A DNA stretch of 64,000 bases from Flabesymbios commensalis (lineage: Eukaryota > Annelida > Polychaeta > Terebellida > Flabelligeridae): positions 78,489,028-78,553,027 of the forward strand of contig OZ024903.1 in the NCBI GenBank assembly GCA_964017125.1, given 5' to 3'. The number at the start of each line of letters is the position of its first letter. Positions within the stretch are counted from its first letter, which is position 1. The notes beneath the pieces are model-generated. The model was given only the letters and a program-made list of their open reading frames with translations, was not told where the DNA came from and searched no databases. Both the position numbers and the translations under genes were made by a program. Positions 1 through 12,400 of this stretch are shown here, one piece after another.

Positions 1-1396
1 CTATTGGGTAATCGTCGTAATAAAACAGTGGCCCAACATTAACCCAACATTGCTAGGATAATATTATGTCTCTGTGTTGTAGCCTATTTTTGCACAGATC
101 TTTCTAAATATCACCATAACCAATGATAATATTAGCTGGAATAGTGATTTTATTATTCTCATACAGTCATGTAGACAGGAGAAGATTAATAAACATCCCA
201 TTGTACAAGTATTATGGTCCAAACGCTGTTACAATGCCAGCACATAACCGTAGACATTTGCCAAGCAATGATACCAATATCCTCATGTCTTGTAGGTCTA
301 TAATCTGATTTAAATAGCAACAAAATGACAAGAAGGGATTATCTGCTTCTGTGAAATAATACGAGTGATGGATATGTGATATAATATCTGCTGAGGGCAA
401 AACATCATCACTACAATGTGTGTGGAAATTTAGTTTTCAGTATCGAAACACCTACTACCAATATCTTATTAGGACTACTGAAAAATGACTAGGATACCTC
501 GCATAAATAAAAGATTGAACCCAATGATGCAACAAAATTATTCAGCCTAGGGGGAATATCCAGGCAGAATATCATAAAATTAACCAAGCAAAACAATGTA
601 AATGATGTAGATATGACAGTTTGTCTGGATATCCTATTATCAACACATCATCATGTTTACTGTTATACACTGGATTAAAAAGATAGCTTAAAGCATATTT
701 GATCTACCGGTATGTATCAATTTGTGATTAATATGTGAAAATGACTCATTTATTATTGTTTTAATTTGTATCTTAATTACAATGATTAGTATTATCTAAT
801 CTCCACCGTAATACAGTTTAATTAAATGTAATGGCCTATCTAGAAATTAATTAAGGGAGGGGTGAGGTTCTCAATTTGTATAATATGTCTTTGGATCACA
901 TGCTTCTCCAAAAGAATTGAAAAAAAAATTATATACCATAATTGTTCAATTTCATAGCACATAGGGAAATAAATGTACAATCATGATAATAAAGGGGGTG
1001 CTAGAGAGCCCTGAATCCAAACCTGGATACACCCCTTGATTTAATTTAGTTACCGTTAATTCATATGTTTTGCAGAATTGTGAGACGGCGGTGTCTGCAT
1101 AGCTATTTTTGCCTGCAAGGTCATCATTAATACTTAGGCTTGCTTCTTGCATGCGGTCGTTATTATCCAGTAGTCTATGTGTAATTCTAAATGATTAAAC
1201 ACAAGTGCATCTATCACAACCTGCTAAAATTGTAGACATGGATTGAGGGAGAGTGCATGGCGTCCCATAGTGAAGGTATGGCTTGTTCCATGGACAAATG
1301 TCCAGCTGGAACACTGAACGTGTAAAAAATAATATTCATTAATTGGCACAAAATGTATTCTTAATTTAAACTGAGTATGGATATTTACTTCAGAAG
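1..1396. other. 3' flank of ANKFY1, no gene seen
   Basis: AT-rich sequence with only short ORFs that resemble nothing. Positions 1-53 hold a half copy of the dispersed ~110-bp palindromic repeat (ggcccaacattaacccaac). Nothing else is recognisable. Confidence 0.5.
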
Positions 1397-2050
1397 TTAT
1401 TGAATGGTCTGCAAGTCAAGTGATCCAAGTCAAAAAGCAGAAAATTATTTGATTTCATCATTTTGAGTAAGTATGTAGGAAAATATATAGCAGAATATGT
1501 AAAAATATCTTAATATTAGTCTACAAAATCAATAAATTAAATTTAAAGTCACTCTAAATTTATATTTGAAAAAGTTTCAAGTGATCCAAGTCAATTTCGT
1601 ATAAGGCTGTTCGACATCGATCACTTGATTTCCAGAACATTTCAAACATGGCTGTTTAAATTACACAAAATAACTTTTCAAAATGCTTTTCCTTAATATC
1701 ATACTTACAAACATGTTACTGGTTAGCAACGATGACACGGACCAGAGTATGATGCTCTCTTGAATATTGCAAATATTTGATACATATATTGTTTGTTTCG
1801 AGTTTTGTTATTTAATTAAGTATTTCATTCAAAAATCATACTTTTATCAAACCAGATTTACAAGTTATGTATCCTTAATACAAAGATACAGCATTTCAAG
1901 ATTGTTTTAACTGTTTTTGTTTACCACATGCTCAATTAAAAAGAAAACGGCAAACTTACATTTGGTGAAAGTAAAACAACTTTTAAGTCTTGTACATTCA
2001 AAACAGTAAAACTTGGACTGGGATCACTTGAGCTCTAGGCCATTCAATAA
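1397..2050. mobile_element. TIR element / MITE, ~650 bp
   Basis: The left end TTATTGAATGGTCTGCAAGT and the reverse complement of the right end (TTATTGAATGGCCTAGAGCT) match over about 35 bp, both running on into TCAAGTGATCC. The CAAGTGATCC motif recurs inside at about 1578. There is no coding capacity and no clear target duplication, so the superfamily is undetermined. Confidence 0.6.
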
Positions 2051-3470
2051 TAATCACACAAGAAATTTATATGCCAGTGTATCTATATGAATGTACAGTT
2101 ATCTCTACAATATGTCAAAAATAGAATGATCTTGACTTGTTCTAAGGTCAATATCGGAACAATTTGACCAATTAATTTTAAATTAACACATTATTATTTC
2201 ACATTGAGAAGCACTTTTCAATAAAATATTCACTATATTCGATACAATTAAATAATTCACCACTTTAATTTTGTTTTTACAATAAAGGTATCGTACACAA
2301 TAGTGTATCTTCACAAAATTATTTGAGTCAAAACATGACTTTGGACATTACATCAAATGAAGTAGCAGAGCATGTGTATGATGATACATGTAGCTTGGTG
2401 ATAATGGTATAAATGCTAATGGTATAAAAAGTTATATAACTAATTACAGTGTACGTATCAACAATTTTTATGAGTTACTTTCAAATTTTATACAAACACA
2501 ACCACATGGTTTTCTAGGTGTATGTGAGGCATCAATAATAATAATAAAAATACAATATGGACAAATTATGAAAATTTTCCTGATTGTGAAATTTTAGAAT
2601 GATTAGTGAATATATATATATCCATTAATTACACTGTATATTTCAGCACTGAAAAAAACCCCATCATTGTATGAAACTAAACTGAAATGCAGATGGCCCA
2701 AATTACATTTTGAACAGAAAACAAATAGGATATTAGAATTGAATAACATATGAGTCATTCCAAACAGATAATTCAAATCACAATCAAAAGAAAACAACTT
2801 TTTATGATGCTGTCAAAATTATATCAAACTATTATTGCAAACCCATGCAAGTCCCTACTGCAAGAGTACAATTTAATTTTCGAAGGCCTGCTTTAAAATT
2901 ACATTTTTAAATCATTACAAAAAATATGTTAACAGTTCACAAAAAACCCTTTAAAATTCAATCAAACAATAACAATACAAAAAGTCATAATCAACAAACC
3001 TACCAAATCCAATACATACAAACATGGTCGTTTTCAGCCGAACAAAGGGATATAATTCAATTAAAGATAAAAAATGTTTTGGTTTTGGCGGTGGTGTACA
3101 AAACTGTACTAAAATAAAAAGCCTCCCCCAGGTACAGGGGAGCCTTAGTAACATCTAGATTTTCAGTACATTGTATTCATCGCAGTAAAGTATGAGTACC
3201 TACTGTGAACATCCACAAATGGCATTAAGAATTTATGTTATCACTTAGAAAATCTAAAAAAAAATAATTATACAGCATATAAGACAATAATGTTTGATTT
3301 CAATGAACGTTTACACAACTGTGATTATTAAACAAATGGACAGGTATACACACAGGCTTAAGATCTAGGCCTGATGTTTTCCAAGACATTGACCATATGT
3401 ATTATGATCTGACATTTTTTTAATTAAAACTGCCAGCGCTGTTCATCCACATTTTTAACATTTATACCTT
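2051..3470. other. AT-rich intergenic stretch, no gene seen
   Basis: Short ORFs only. A GC-rich inverted repeat at 3121-3145 (gcctccccc / ggggagcc) is the one local structure. No recognised gene. Confidence 0.4.
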
Positions 3471-4082
3471 CCCAGCCATAAATTAGGTTGGACTTTTTGC
3501 GGTCACAAATATTTAAAAAGTTGATTTGTGGTGGCCATTTTAAATTTCAGTAAAATCACATGCACATTTCCAGATGGTGGGTAATGTGATTGTACAATGT
3601 GAATTATTACTGATTTCAATTTTTCAAATATGAAGTTTATCCATGGCGGCCATTTTGAATTTCAGTAAAACCTTGAAAAGTCACCTGCACATCTCCATAT
3701 CGTGGGGAATGTGATAGTAAAATTTGAATAATTTCTAACTTTAAGTTTTAGAGTTTTTGCGCCCACAAATTTTTTTTTGAAGTTGACCTATGGCGGCCAT
3801 TTTGAAATTTGGTAGCATCTTTAAACTAGAGCCTGACGGCACTAAAGTAGAGCGTGATCTGGGCTTCAGGGTCAGTGTTTTGAGGAAAGCTAAAATGCAG
3901 TTGTTTCACAATTAAGCAGCAAATATATTAATTAATATCAATGAATTGTTTTTTTGCTGGTTTAATGTTAGAGCATCGTCTACGAAGCTCGCCCAACATT
4001 AATGCCACATCGGGTGAATGTTTGTTTTGTTGGGCAGCGAGTGGCCGATAGGCATATTATATATACATGTGTATTGGCAGGC

Positions 4083-4191
4083 CAGCAGAGACAAGACGTT
4101 GAATCAATGTTGGATTAACGTTGGTTCAACGTCGTAGAGGGTGGACGAACGTTGAATCAACATTGATTCAACGTCTTTCTTTGTGTCAGCT
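4083..4191. repeat. ~110-bp dispersed palindromic repeat
   Basis: The left half cagcagagacaagacgttga, then atcaatgttggattaacgtt, is answered by the reverse complement of the right half (gacgttgaatcaatgttgat). Ends resemble CCCAGCAAACAC. It would fold into one long hairpin. Other copies: 4318-4430, 29502-29608, 37373-37475, 44655-44873, 58657-58765, 58962-59067. Confidence 0.75.
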
Positions 4192-4317
4192 GAGTGTTGT
4201 TGTGTAGGCCTATGCCTATGGGACAGACACTGGACAGACTGACCTAGCAAACACTATAACGCTGGACAATCACATTTGGTCAGCGTTGCCGTATTACTAT
4301 TAAGCCAGGCGCACTTC

Positions 4318-4430
4318 CCAGCAAACACGAGACGCTGACCCAATGTTGTTTTAATGTCGGGCCGACGTCGGAGACGGCAGGCCAACATTCAAACAACATT
4401 CACTTGGATCATAGTATCGTGTTTGCAGGG
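4318..4430. repeat. ~110-bp dispersed palindromic repeat
   Basis: Begins cccagcaaacacgagacgct and ends tcgtgtttgcaggg. The halves are inverted copies built from CCAATGTTGTTTTAATGT-type motifs, with the symmetry centre near gacgtcggagacggc. Confidence 0.75.
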
Positions 4431-5312
4431 TTGATGTTCCTTACAGGTCATGTGTCTTATAGGCCTACAGATATGTACACACAGGGGTAGGTATATGCAT
4501 ACTGCATACGTTCATGTGGATAGCACAGTGTATCAACTGAGGCCTACACTGTCAGGTTGGTATTGCTGGTGTATTGCTAAGGTCACGTGCCAAACGCCCT
4601 AATATACCCAGAGGCACAACCTCGCATGGCTGACATTGTGTTAGAGATGGGGAAATAAGGCGTCATTTGTATCAGTGTTCATCGGACCATCTACGCTAAA
4701 ATCTCAAAATGTGGCTTCGTGTTGCAATGAAAAAAGTTCTTCTTATCACACACATGGAGATAGATATGTTCTCAATTCGATAAATTTAAAGTTATTGTCG
4801 TGAAATAAATCATACAGAAAACCACTCAGACCATCACCATGCTAACAGTAGAGCTAAAGCTCTACTGAAAATCACTTGCACATCCCCATGTTGCTAGGAA
4901 TGTGATGTTAAAATTTTAAAAAAATTGCCCAAAAATTTTTACGCTACCCCAAAAAATTAAAGTTGATCTGTAGCGGCTATTTTGAATGTCAGTAAAACCT
5001 TGAAAAAGTCACCTGCACATCTCCATATCATGGGGAATGTGATAGTAAAATTTAAATAATTTCTAACTTTAAGTTTTAGAGTTTTTGCACCCACAAAAAA
5101 TTTTAGAGTTGACCTCTGACGGCCAATTTAAATTTTGGTAGCATCTCTAAAAAATCACTTGCACATCCCCATGTTGCTAGGAATGTCATGTTGAAATTTC
5201 AAAAAGATTTGACCAGTAGTTTTTGAGTTTTTGCGCCCACAAAAAAACGTGACGCCGGACAGAATCCTGGTGCAACTAAAATCCCCCTTCCCTTACGGGC
5301 GGGGGATAAAAA

Positions 5313-6313
5313 GATTATAAAATACAATTTGTATTTTATGTTAGTAATGCACCTGCAGCTTTGATGCATTTCAGTCATTATTTTTGTCGTGACAAAAATA
5401 TTTGAAAGTGCTTACGAATGGTGCCAGCATTGAAAGCGTTAAACATGCTGGTTTTATCCCTGTTACAGAACATCACAAATGATTATTGATATTTAGCTAA
5501 ACATATGAATATAAAAAATACAAAAGCTATAGAATCATTGACTAAACCACACTTCCCATGGCAAGGTAGCATATTGGCTCGACCTAGTTATATTCAAATA
5601 CCTTAAGGTTCACAAATATACAGGCACCTCCCAGAAACCCAAAAATACGCTAGCCCAAAAACATTGGGTCAATGCCACAGGGTTTCTGGACTGTTTCAAA
5701 GGTCAAAATCGAATTAGACAAAACAAAAGGTATACTCAAGACACTTTCAAACTGTGGCACAATTGGCATTTGTTAATAAAATGTTGTGATATCATATTAT
5801 GTTGGCCCTACATATTATGGTAAAGTTTACATAATATATATAGAGGTTGCGTTGAAACTAATTTAGGTTTTAGAGTTTCCCAATGATTCAAAGATTCCAT
5901 AATTAAACAGCATCAGTTATTTCCACAATGGAATGCAAGAGATGGTTTATCAGGGATGAGTAGTGAACATGACCAACAAATCATAAAATAACCATGTGAA
6001 ATCAACCTTCAAAAGTTATCACCTTGAAAAACAAATATACTTAACAAATAAAATATGTTTTCTACTCACTATTTTCTTATCACAGCTACTACAGCTAGTA
6101 GCCAAAATTTCGTCCACATCAACTAATCAATAGCATCAGCAGTTAATAACTTGATGTGGATGATATTTAAACTAAGTTGACACCACAAGAGAATGCTGAG
6201 CATTACATAGATTACAAAAACTTAAGCGCTGATAAATAAGCAATGAACGATAATGATGATTAGCGAGTTGGCAGGATGACTGGTTGGCTACAGTGACTTG
6301 TGGCAGACCTGTG
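5313..6313 (-). other. Presumed ANKFY1 3' UTR and flank
   Basis: Sequence downstream of the stop codon. It has no ORF of note and no clear minus-strand AATAAA within several hundred bases, so the transcript end cannot be placed. The only structure I see is the 10-bp stem at 6113-6160. Confidence 0.4.
6113..6160 (-). other. Stem-loop in the presumed ANKFY1 3' UTR
   Basis: About 150 nt past the stop codon, tccacatcaa (6113-6122) is perfectly complementary to ttgatgtgga (6151-6160), leaving a 28-nt loop. Transcribed on the minus strand it would form a 10-bp stem in the 3' UTR. No function can be assigned. Confidence 0.4.
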
Positions 6314-6452
6314 CTACACCGCTCCAGCCATGCCCAAGGTCAGCACGTCAAAGCAGACCTCACACACACGCGTTGGTTTGGTGATGTTGTACTTGATTAT
6401 GGGCATGTCTTTTCCCGAACATTTGGAGCACAGCAGGCGTCCACAGTGGCGG
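6314..6452 (-). CDS. ANKFY1: ANKFY1 exon 20 (second half of FYVE finger and stop)
   Basis: Completes HHC and reads RHCGRLLCSKC, KDMPIIKYNITKP, TRVCEVCFDVLTLG, then MAGAV and TAG (6316-6314). It holds the remaining zinc-binding cysteines and the RVC motif, so the FYVE finger looks complete. The acceptor is atttttgtag. The short tail after VLTLG matches the family's usual end. Confidence 0.97.
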
Positions 6453-9400
6453 CTACAAAAATGTAAATCAATCCTTTCTAAACACAATTTTTCAACAAGA
6501 GGCCAAAGGCCGCCATAACCCCCCACCTTGCCCTCTTGATAGAAACACACAAAAGCCACATCTAGGCCTATACGTATGTTCCGTATCACAGAGTCAGCAT
6601 ACCATTCAGCACTCAACAAAATGTTAAAAATGACAAAATGTTATTATGCAATACCAATGCAATCTTCAGGATTCTCAGTGAAGAACTATTCAGCTCTCAA
6701 ATTCCTTTCAAAATCTAATTCAGATGAACCTAATTTCTCTATTTCTCTTTTAATGCAGATGACACCTTCAACCACAGTAAAACTTCATAACAAAGATTTA
6801 AGTAAATTAATAAAATGCACAGATTTAGATCTCTAATAAAGCATCATTGTGAATTTAATATTATGAGTTTTCATTTACTTTTATTTTTTTCAAGTGCTAC
6901 ATCCTCGGTAATAATAAATCATTTGAACCTGTCACTACTGACAAAATTGTGACTTCAAATAAAAGAAAAATAGGCCAAAGTTATTTTTAAATAGCCCTGT
7001 CATTGCACTTGATGCTTTATTAGAGATCTAAATCTGTGCATTTTATTAATTTACTTAAATCTTTGTTATGAAGTTTTACTGTGGTTGAAGGTGTCATCTG
7101 CATTAAAAGAGAAATAGAGAAATTAGGTTCATCTGAATTAGATTTTGAAAGGAATTTGAGAGCTGAATAGTTCTTCACTGAGAATCCTGAAGATTGCATT
7201 GGTATTGCATAATAACATTTTGTCATTTTTAACATTTTGTTGAGAGCTGAATATAGTTGTTTAATATGTTTTATATATTAGAATCTGAAGTTAATTCAAA
7301 TTATCATGTACAACATTAAATAGGTGAATAACAGATATGTGGGCTGAAACTTAAATTTGATGAAGTGGAGTGCTACCTTACTACAAATAGAATTTACATG
7401 GACTGCCAGATGTTTAAAGAAGTAAATAAAAATTGTCCTGAGTGTTAACTGACAAAAAAACTGTATTGAGGAACTGCCAGTCCCAATGTAAGTGTTGTGC
7501 CAAAGTCAGAGACACTATAACACATTGGGTAAGAATTGGAAAATTGATAAAAAAATTAAATTAAAATCTCGTCTTTTTAAAATTTCATTATACAGCCGTC
7601 CCGCTATTGATCGATATAAACTGATATATAATGAAATAATAATGTAAATTATGCATATTTTAAAAATAAAATAAGTCTTCTTTGTATAAGTTTACCATAA
7701 CAAAATAAAATAAGTTTTATTTTAAAAAACATTACGATAGCCTGCTTTGAATCGTGAATAATTTTTGTTTGAGAACGAATTAATAAACAAGACTACGTAA
7801 GTCCAGGAGCTCCTGCTCCGAATTAGAATTTGATTTAAGCAATTTCGTGTAGGGTTATTAATGTAGTCCTAGGCTAGGTCAAAAATCAAAACGCAAGACA
7901 ACTAGGTCTAAGAAGCCCAGTCTAAGAGTAAGCTAAGAACTAGAAAGTCTGTCAGAGATTGCAAACCTCCATTGAAATTAATGATCCTAATCAGTATCCC
8001 AGTAATGGTCTACCTATCTGGCACGGTTTACCCGATATCAGGCCAATCGAGGTAACTAATAGCTGATTTACGGTCATTTTGAATTCGATATAAATTAGTT
8101 AAAAACTTAGGGTGCATCCTCCCCCGAAACCTCAAATTTTGTTTTATAGTAATGGACTAACATCTAACACAGTTTGCAAAATATTGGGCATGTCAAAGTA
8201 AATAATGGCCGATAGGGGGCCATTTTGAATTTGATCGAGTCAGAATTTTTCAAGATGCATCATCAGCTGAAATCTCACATTTCATTCTATAGTAATCGTC
8301 TAGCTATCTAGCAAGGTTTACCAAATATCGGCCATGTGAAAGTGAATAATGGCCTAAAGGCGGCCATTATGAATTTGATCAAGTCGAAATTTTCCAAGAT
8401 GCATCCTCAGCTGAAATCTCACATTTCATTCTATAGTAATGGTCTAGCCATCTAGCACGGTTTACCAAATATCGCCCATGTGAAAGTGAATAATGGCCGA
8501 TAGGCCATTTTTAATTTGATCAAGTCAAAATTTTTCAAGATGCATCCTCTCCTGAAATCTCACATTTTGTTTTATAGTAATGGTTTAGTCATCTATTACA
8601 GTTACCAAAAACCGGCTATGTGAAAGTGAATGATGGCCGATAGGCGGCCATTTTGAATTTGATCAAGTCAATTTTTTTCAAGATGCATCCTCTCTTGTAA
8701 TCTCACATTTTGTTTCATAGTAATGGTTCAGCTATCTAACACGGTTTACAAAAAAAATGCAATGTGAAAGTAAATAGTGGCAGATAGGCTGCCATTTTGA
8801 ATTCGATTTGAGTCGAAAGTTTTTAAAAGGCATCCTCTCTCGAAACGTCACATTTTGTTTTATAGTAATGGTCTAGCTATCTAGCACGGTTTACCTGATA
8901 TCAGGCCTATCGAGGTAAATAATGCTGATTGTCGGCCATTTTGAATTCTTAAGTTAAACATTTTCAGGGTGCATTCTCCCCCGAAAACTCACACTTTGTT
9001 TTATAGTAATCAGGTAATGGTCTAGCCATCGCACTGTTTACCAAATATCAGCCATGTGAAAATGAATAATGGTCGAAAAGGCGGCCATTTTTAATTTGAT
9101 CAAGTCAATTTTTTTCAAGATGCATCCTCATCTGAAATCTCACATTTCGTTTTATAGTAATGGTCTAGCCATCTAGCACGGTTGACCAAATATCGGCCAT
9201 GTGAAAGTGAATAATCACCAATAAGCGGCCATTTTGAATTTTATCGAGTCGAATTTTTTCAAGATGCATCCTCTCCTGAAATCACACATTTTGTTTTATA
9301 GTAATGGTCTAGCCATCTAGCACGGTTTACCAAATAACGGCCATGTGAAAGTGAATAATGGCCGATTGGCGGCCATTTTGATCTTGGACGAGTTAAATTT

Positions 9401-12400
9401 TTTTCAAAATGCATCCTTTCCTGAAACCTTACAATTTGTTTTATAGTAATGGTGTAGATATCTTGAGCGGTTTTCATGATATTCCACAATATCAGGCCTG
9501 TCGAGGTGAATGAGGGCCGATAGGCGGCCATTTTTAATTTTATCAACTTGAAATTTTTCAAGATGCATCCTCTCCTGGAACCTTACAATTTATTTGATAT
9601 TAATGGTGTAGCTATCTTGAGCGGTTTTCATGATTCCGCAATATCAGGCCCGTCGAGGTGAATAATGGCCGATAGGCGGCAATTTTTAATTTTATCGACT
9701 TGAAATTTTTCAAGATGCATCCTCTCCTGAAACCTCACAATTTGCTTTATAGTAATGATGTAGCTATCTTGAGCGGTTTTCATGATATTCCGCAAAATCT
9801 TTCAGTCGGATTTACCGATGTTATAAATTAAGTCAAAGCGCTGGGTCAACTTCAAGGTCAAGGTCCAAAAACCTGAAAAGGCACAACTAGGGACCTTAGA
9901 GAACATGTATGTGCAATATGACTGTCATCGGCCCAGTACTTTTCGAGATCTGCTCCGGAAACGAAGTGCGCGTCAAAACGTCTAAATAGGTCAAAGTTCT
10001 GAACCAGAAGTACGTCAAAGTTCAAATACCCCAAAAGGCACAACTAGACCCCCTAGGGGTGTTGTGTGTGAAATTTGAAGACAATCGGACAAGTACTTTC
10101 AGAGATATGCTCCGGAAACAAATTGTTTACGGACGGCCCAGCGCCGTAACATCATCATTTTCTCCTCTGCGACCTTGTGTATTGAATTCAGATTAAAAAT
10201 ATTTTAACCTGTCCATCATCCACCTGGAAGTAACCCACATACCAAAAATTGTTATCCTAGCTTATTTTCTTACAAAGTTATAGGCAAAAGAAGAGGCAAA
10301 AAAAACGGAGGTAGAATCCATAGCTCCCTCCGTCTCACCTACGGTGACGGCGGGAGCTAAAAAATTATGTCCTTGGACAAAGAAATATGGGAATAGATTA
10401 ATTACCAGTGATGCTTCCTAGTTTTGATGCCAAACTTGACTCCACACTCCAGACAAGTCTCTCCTTCACTCCATGGAGGCTCTTTCGAAAGCATGTCTGC
10501 CAAACAGAATAGCAACTACACATAATGTACAGCATTTTAGTTAGCTAAGCCAGGTAACATATTTTCCATCTCTCAATTCAGTGAAACTCAATAGCCTTGC
10601 CCTCTGATGTTTTCACAGAGCTAGCTAATACAAAGAAGTATGGGGTAGGGGGTCTTATAACATTGTTCTCACCGAGTAGCCAGTCAAAAGGGTTTCCAGT
10701 GTTGTCACTACATTTCACAAAATATGCAGAAGATTCAGAAAATAAGGATAAAAACTTACAATATATATTTCCCAGATAAGAAGCTAAAACTCCCAAGTAC
10801 AGCCTCACCCCACAACATTTTAAAATATTTAAATGAAAAATACCAATCTGTTGAAAAGCTAGAGAGTTATATGGAAACAAACACAAAAGCAGCCCTCTGT
10901 TAAGCCAGTCGGTCACTTTTAAATTTGCTATAGATCTGCAAATTTTGTCAAGGGTTATCCTTATGTAACACAGGATAGTTTATCATGCAAGGATTCTGAA
11001 ATAATGAGCAAAATTGAAACAAAATGGCCACCAGTCGGCTATTTTGTATTTTATATAACCAAAATTTGTCATGTGTTGCCATTGTGTAACACCGGACACT
11101 TTATTTAATATTATAGGGACTGGCCCAGGCTAAAATCATCAAAAAATCAGTGATTTCATTTTGGCTTCTTAATATGACCATATGATGTAAACATGTCCAT
11201 AGACTAGAACTGCAAAAGTTTTTTAATTTTTCTGCTGTGCATTCACCAGTTAGACTAGATATAGAGACAAAATTTCTGTATTTCTAATTTTTGACATGGT
11301 TGTCAATAATTAGAAATCAGGAATCACTGATTTTTTGATGATTTTAGCCTGGGTCAGTCCCTTAAATTCCAAATTTCTAATTATTGACAACCATGTCAAA
11401 AATTAGTAAATACGTGAATTTCGTCTCTATATATAGTCTAACTGGTAAATGCGCAGCAGAAAAATTAAAAAACTTTTGCAGTTTTTGTCTATGGACATGT
11501 TTACATCATATGGTCATATTAAGAAGCCAAAATATAATCACTGATTTTTTGATGATTTTAGTCTGGGCCAGTCCCTTAAACGCTCTAGCTATCATGTAAG
11601 GTCTCCGAGATGATGAGCAAAATTAAAACAGAATGGCTGGCAATCTGCCATTTTGGATTATATATTTGTCCTCTGTTATCCCTGTGTAATACCGGACATT
11701 TTAAATAACCAGGTATTTTGCTTTGTTTTTGAGTTACATAGATATCACAAAATCACTCAAAATTAAAATGTGCGCTAAACGGCCATTTTAAAATTGTTCG
11801 CTTCAAAAGTTAATCAAGTCATCGGCTGACATAGCTTAGCATATTTGCCAAATTAAAAGAAGATCTGATAAAAACTTTTTAATGAAACACGCAATCGAGC
11901 ATTTCTTTGTTAGTGGCCGTACTAATTAAAGGGTTGATGATATATATATGGGGATCAAAATGTCACCAATAAATGGTATGTGATGGCTATGTGAAGTACA
12001 GTATGAGGAAGCAGTAAGTTGATAGATTAGCTATCATGCAAGATTTCCGGAGTAATGCGAAAAAAATAATGAAAATGGCCACCATATGGTCATTTTGGAT
12101 TTTATTTCAGTGAAATTTGCCATGGGTTATTCTTGTGTGAGACCTTACATTTCGTTTTATATTCAAGGTCTAGCTATTTTGCATTGTTTTTGATTTACTA
12201 AATATCACAAAATTACTAAAACTTAAAAAGCCTGCTCAATGGTCATTTTGAAATTGTTTGTTAAGAAAAGGTAATCAGGTCATTGGCTGACATAGCTGAG
12301 CATTCTGACCTCAGAGATTATATCTCTGATACAACATGCTGATTTTCGCCATAAGCACGCATAGCATTAACCTGATGTATCAGCCATTACCAAGTTTTGA

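Larger units (their letters stand above)
3480..5312. repeat. Tandem-unit element, second family (GGCCATTTT units with 3' GC hairpin)
   Basis: Units of about 180 bp sharing ttttgcgcccacaaa, then gttgacctatggcggccat, tttgaatttcagtaaaacc and cacctgcacatctccatat occur at 3,480-3,845 and again at 4,865-5,240. They end in a hairpin at 5283-5305 (CCCCC..CCC, loop TTAC, GGG.GGGGG) followed by ataaaaa. Two palindromic repeats (4,083-4,191 and 4,318-4,430) and about 450 bp of unplaced sequence lie between the two blocks. The architecture parallels the larger ~145-bp-unit family. Confidence 0.6.

Noticed and set aside
3118-3150. GC stem followed by T-run on the minus strand, like a bacterial terminator
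   Set aside because: The window is a spliced animal gene; a rho-independent terminator has no meaning here.
6576-7235. Two ORFs on opposite strands coding the same 71-residue peptide
   Set aside because: They are forced by the perfect inverted repeat. No family match, no splice or promoter context.
7980-9790. Regularly spaced repeats as a CRISPR array
   Set aside because: Units are contiguous 145-bp tandem repeats without unique spacers, in a eukaryotic intron.
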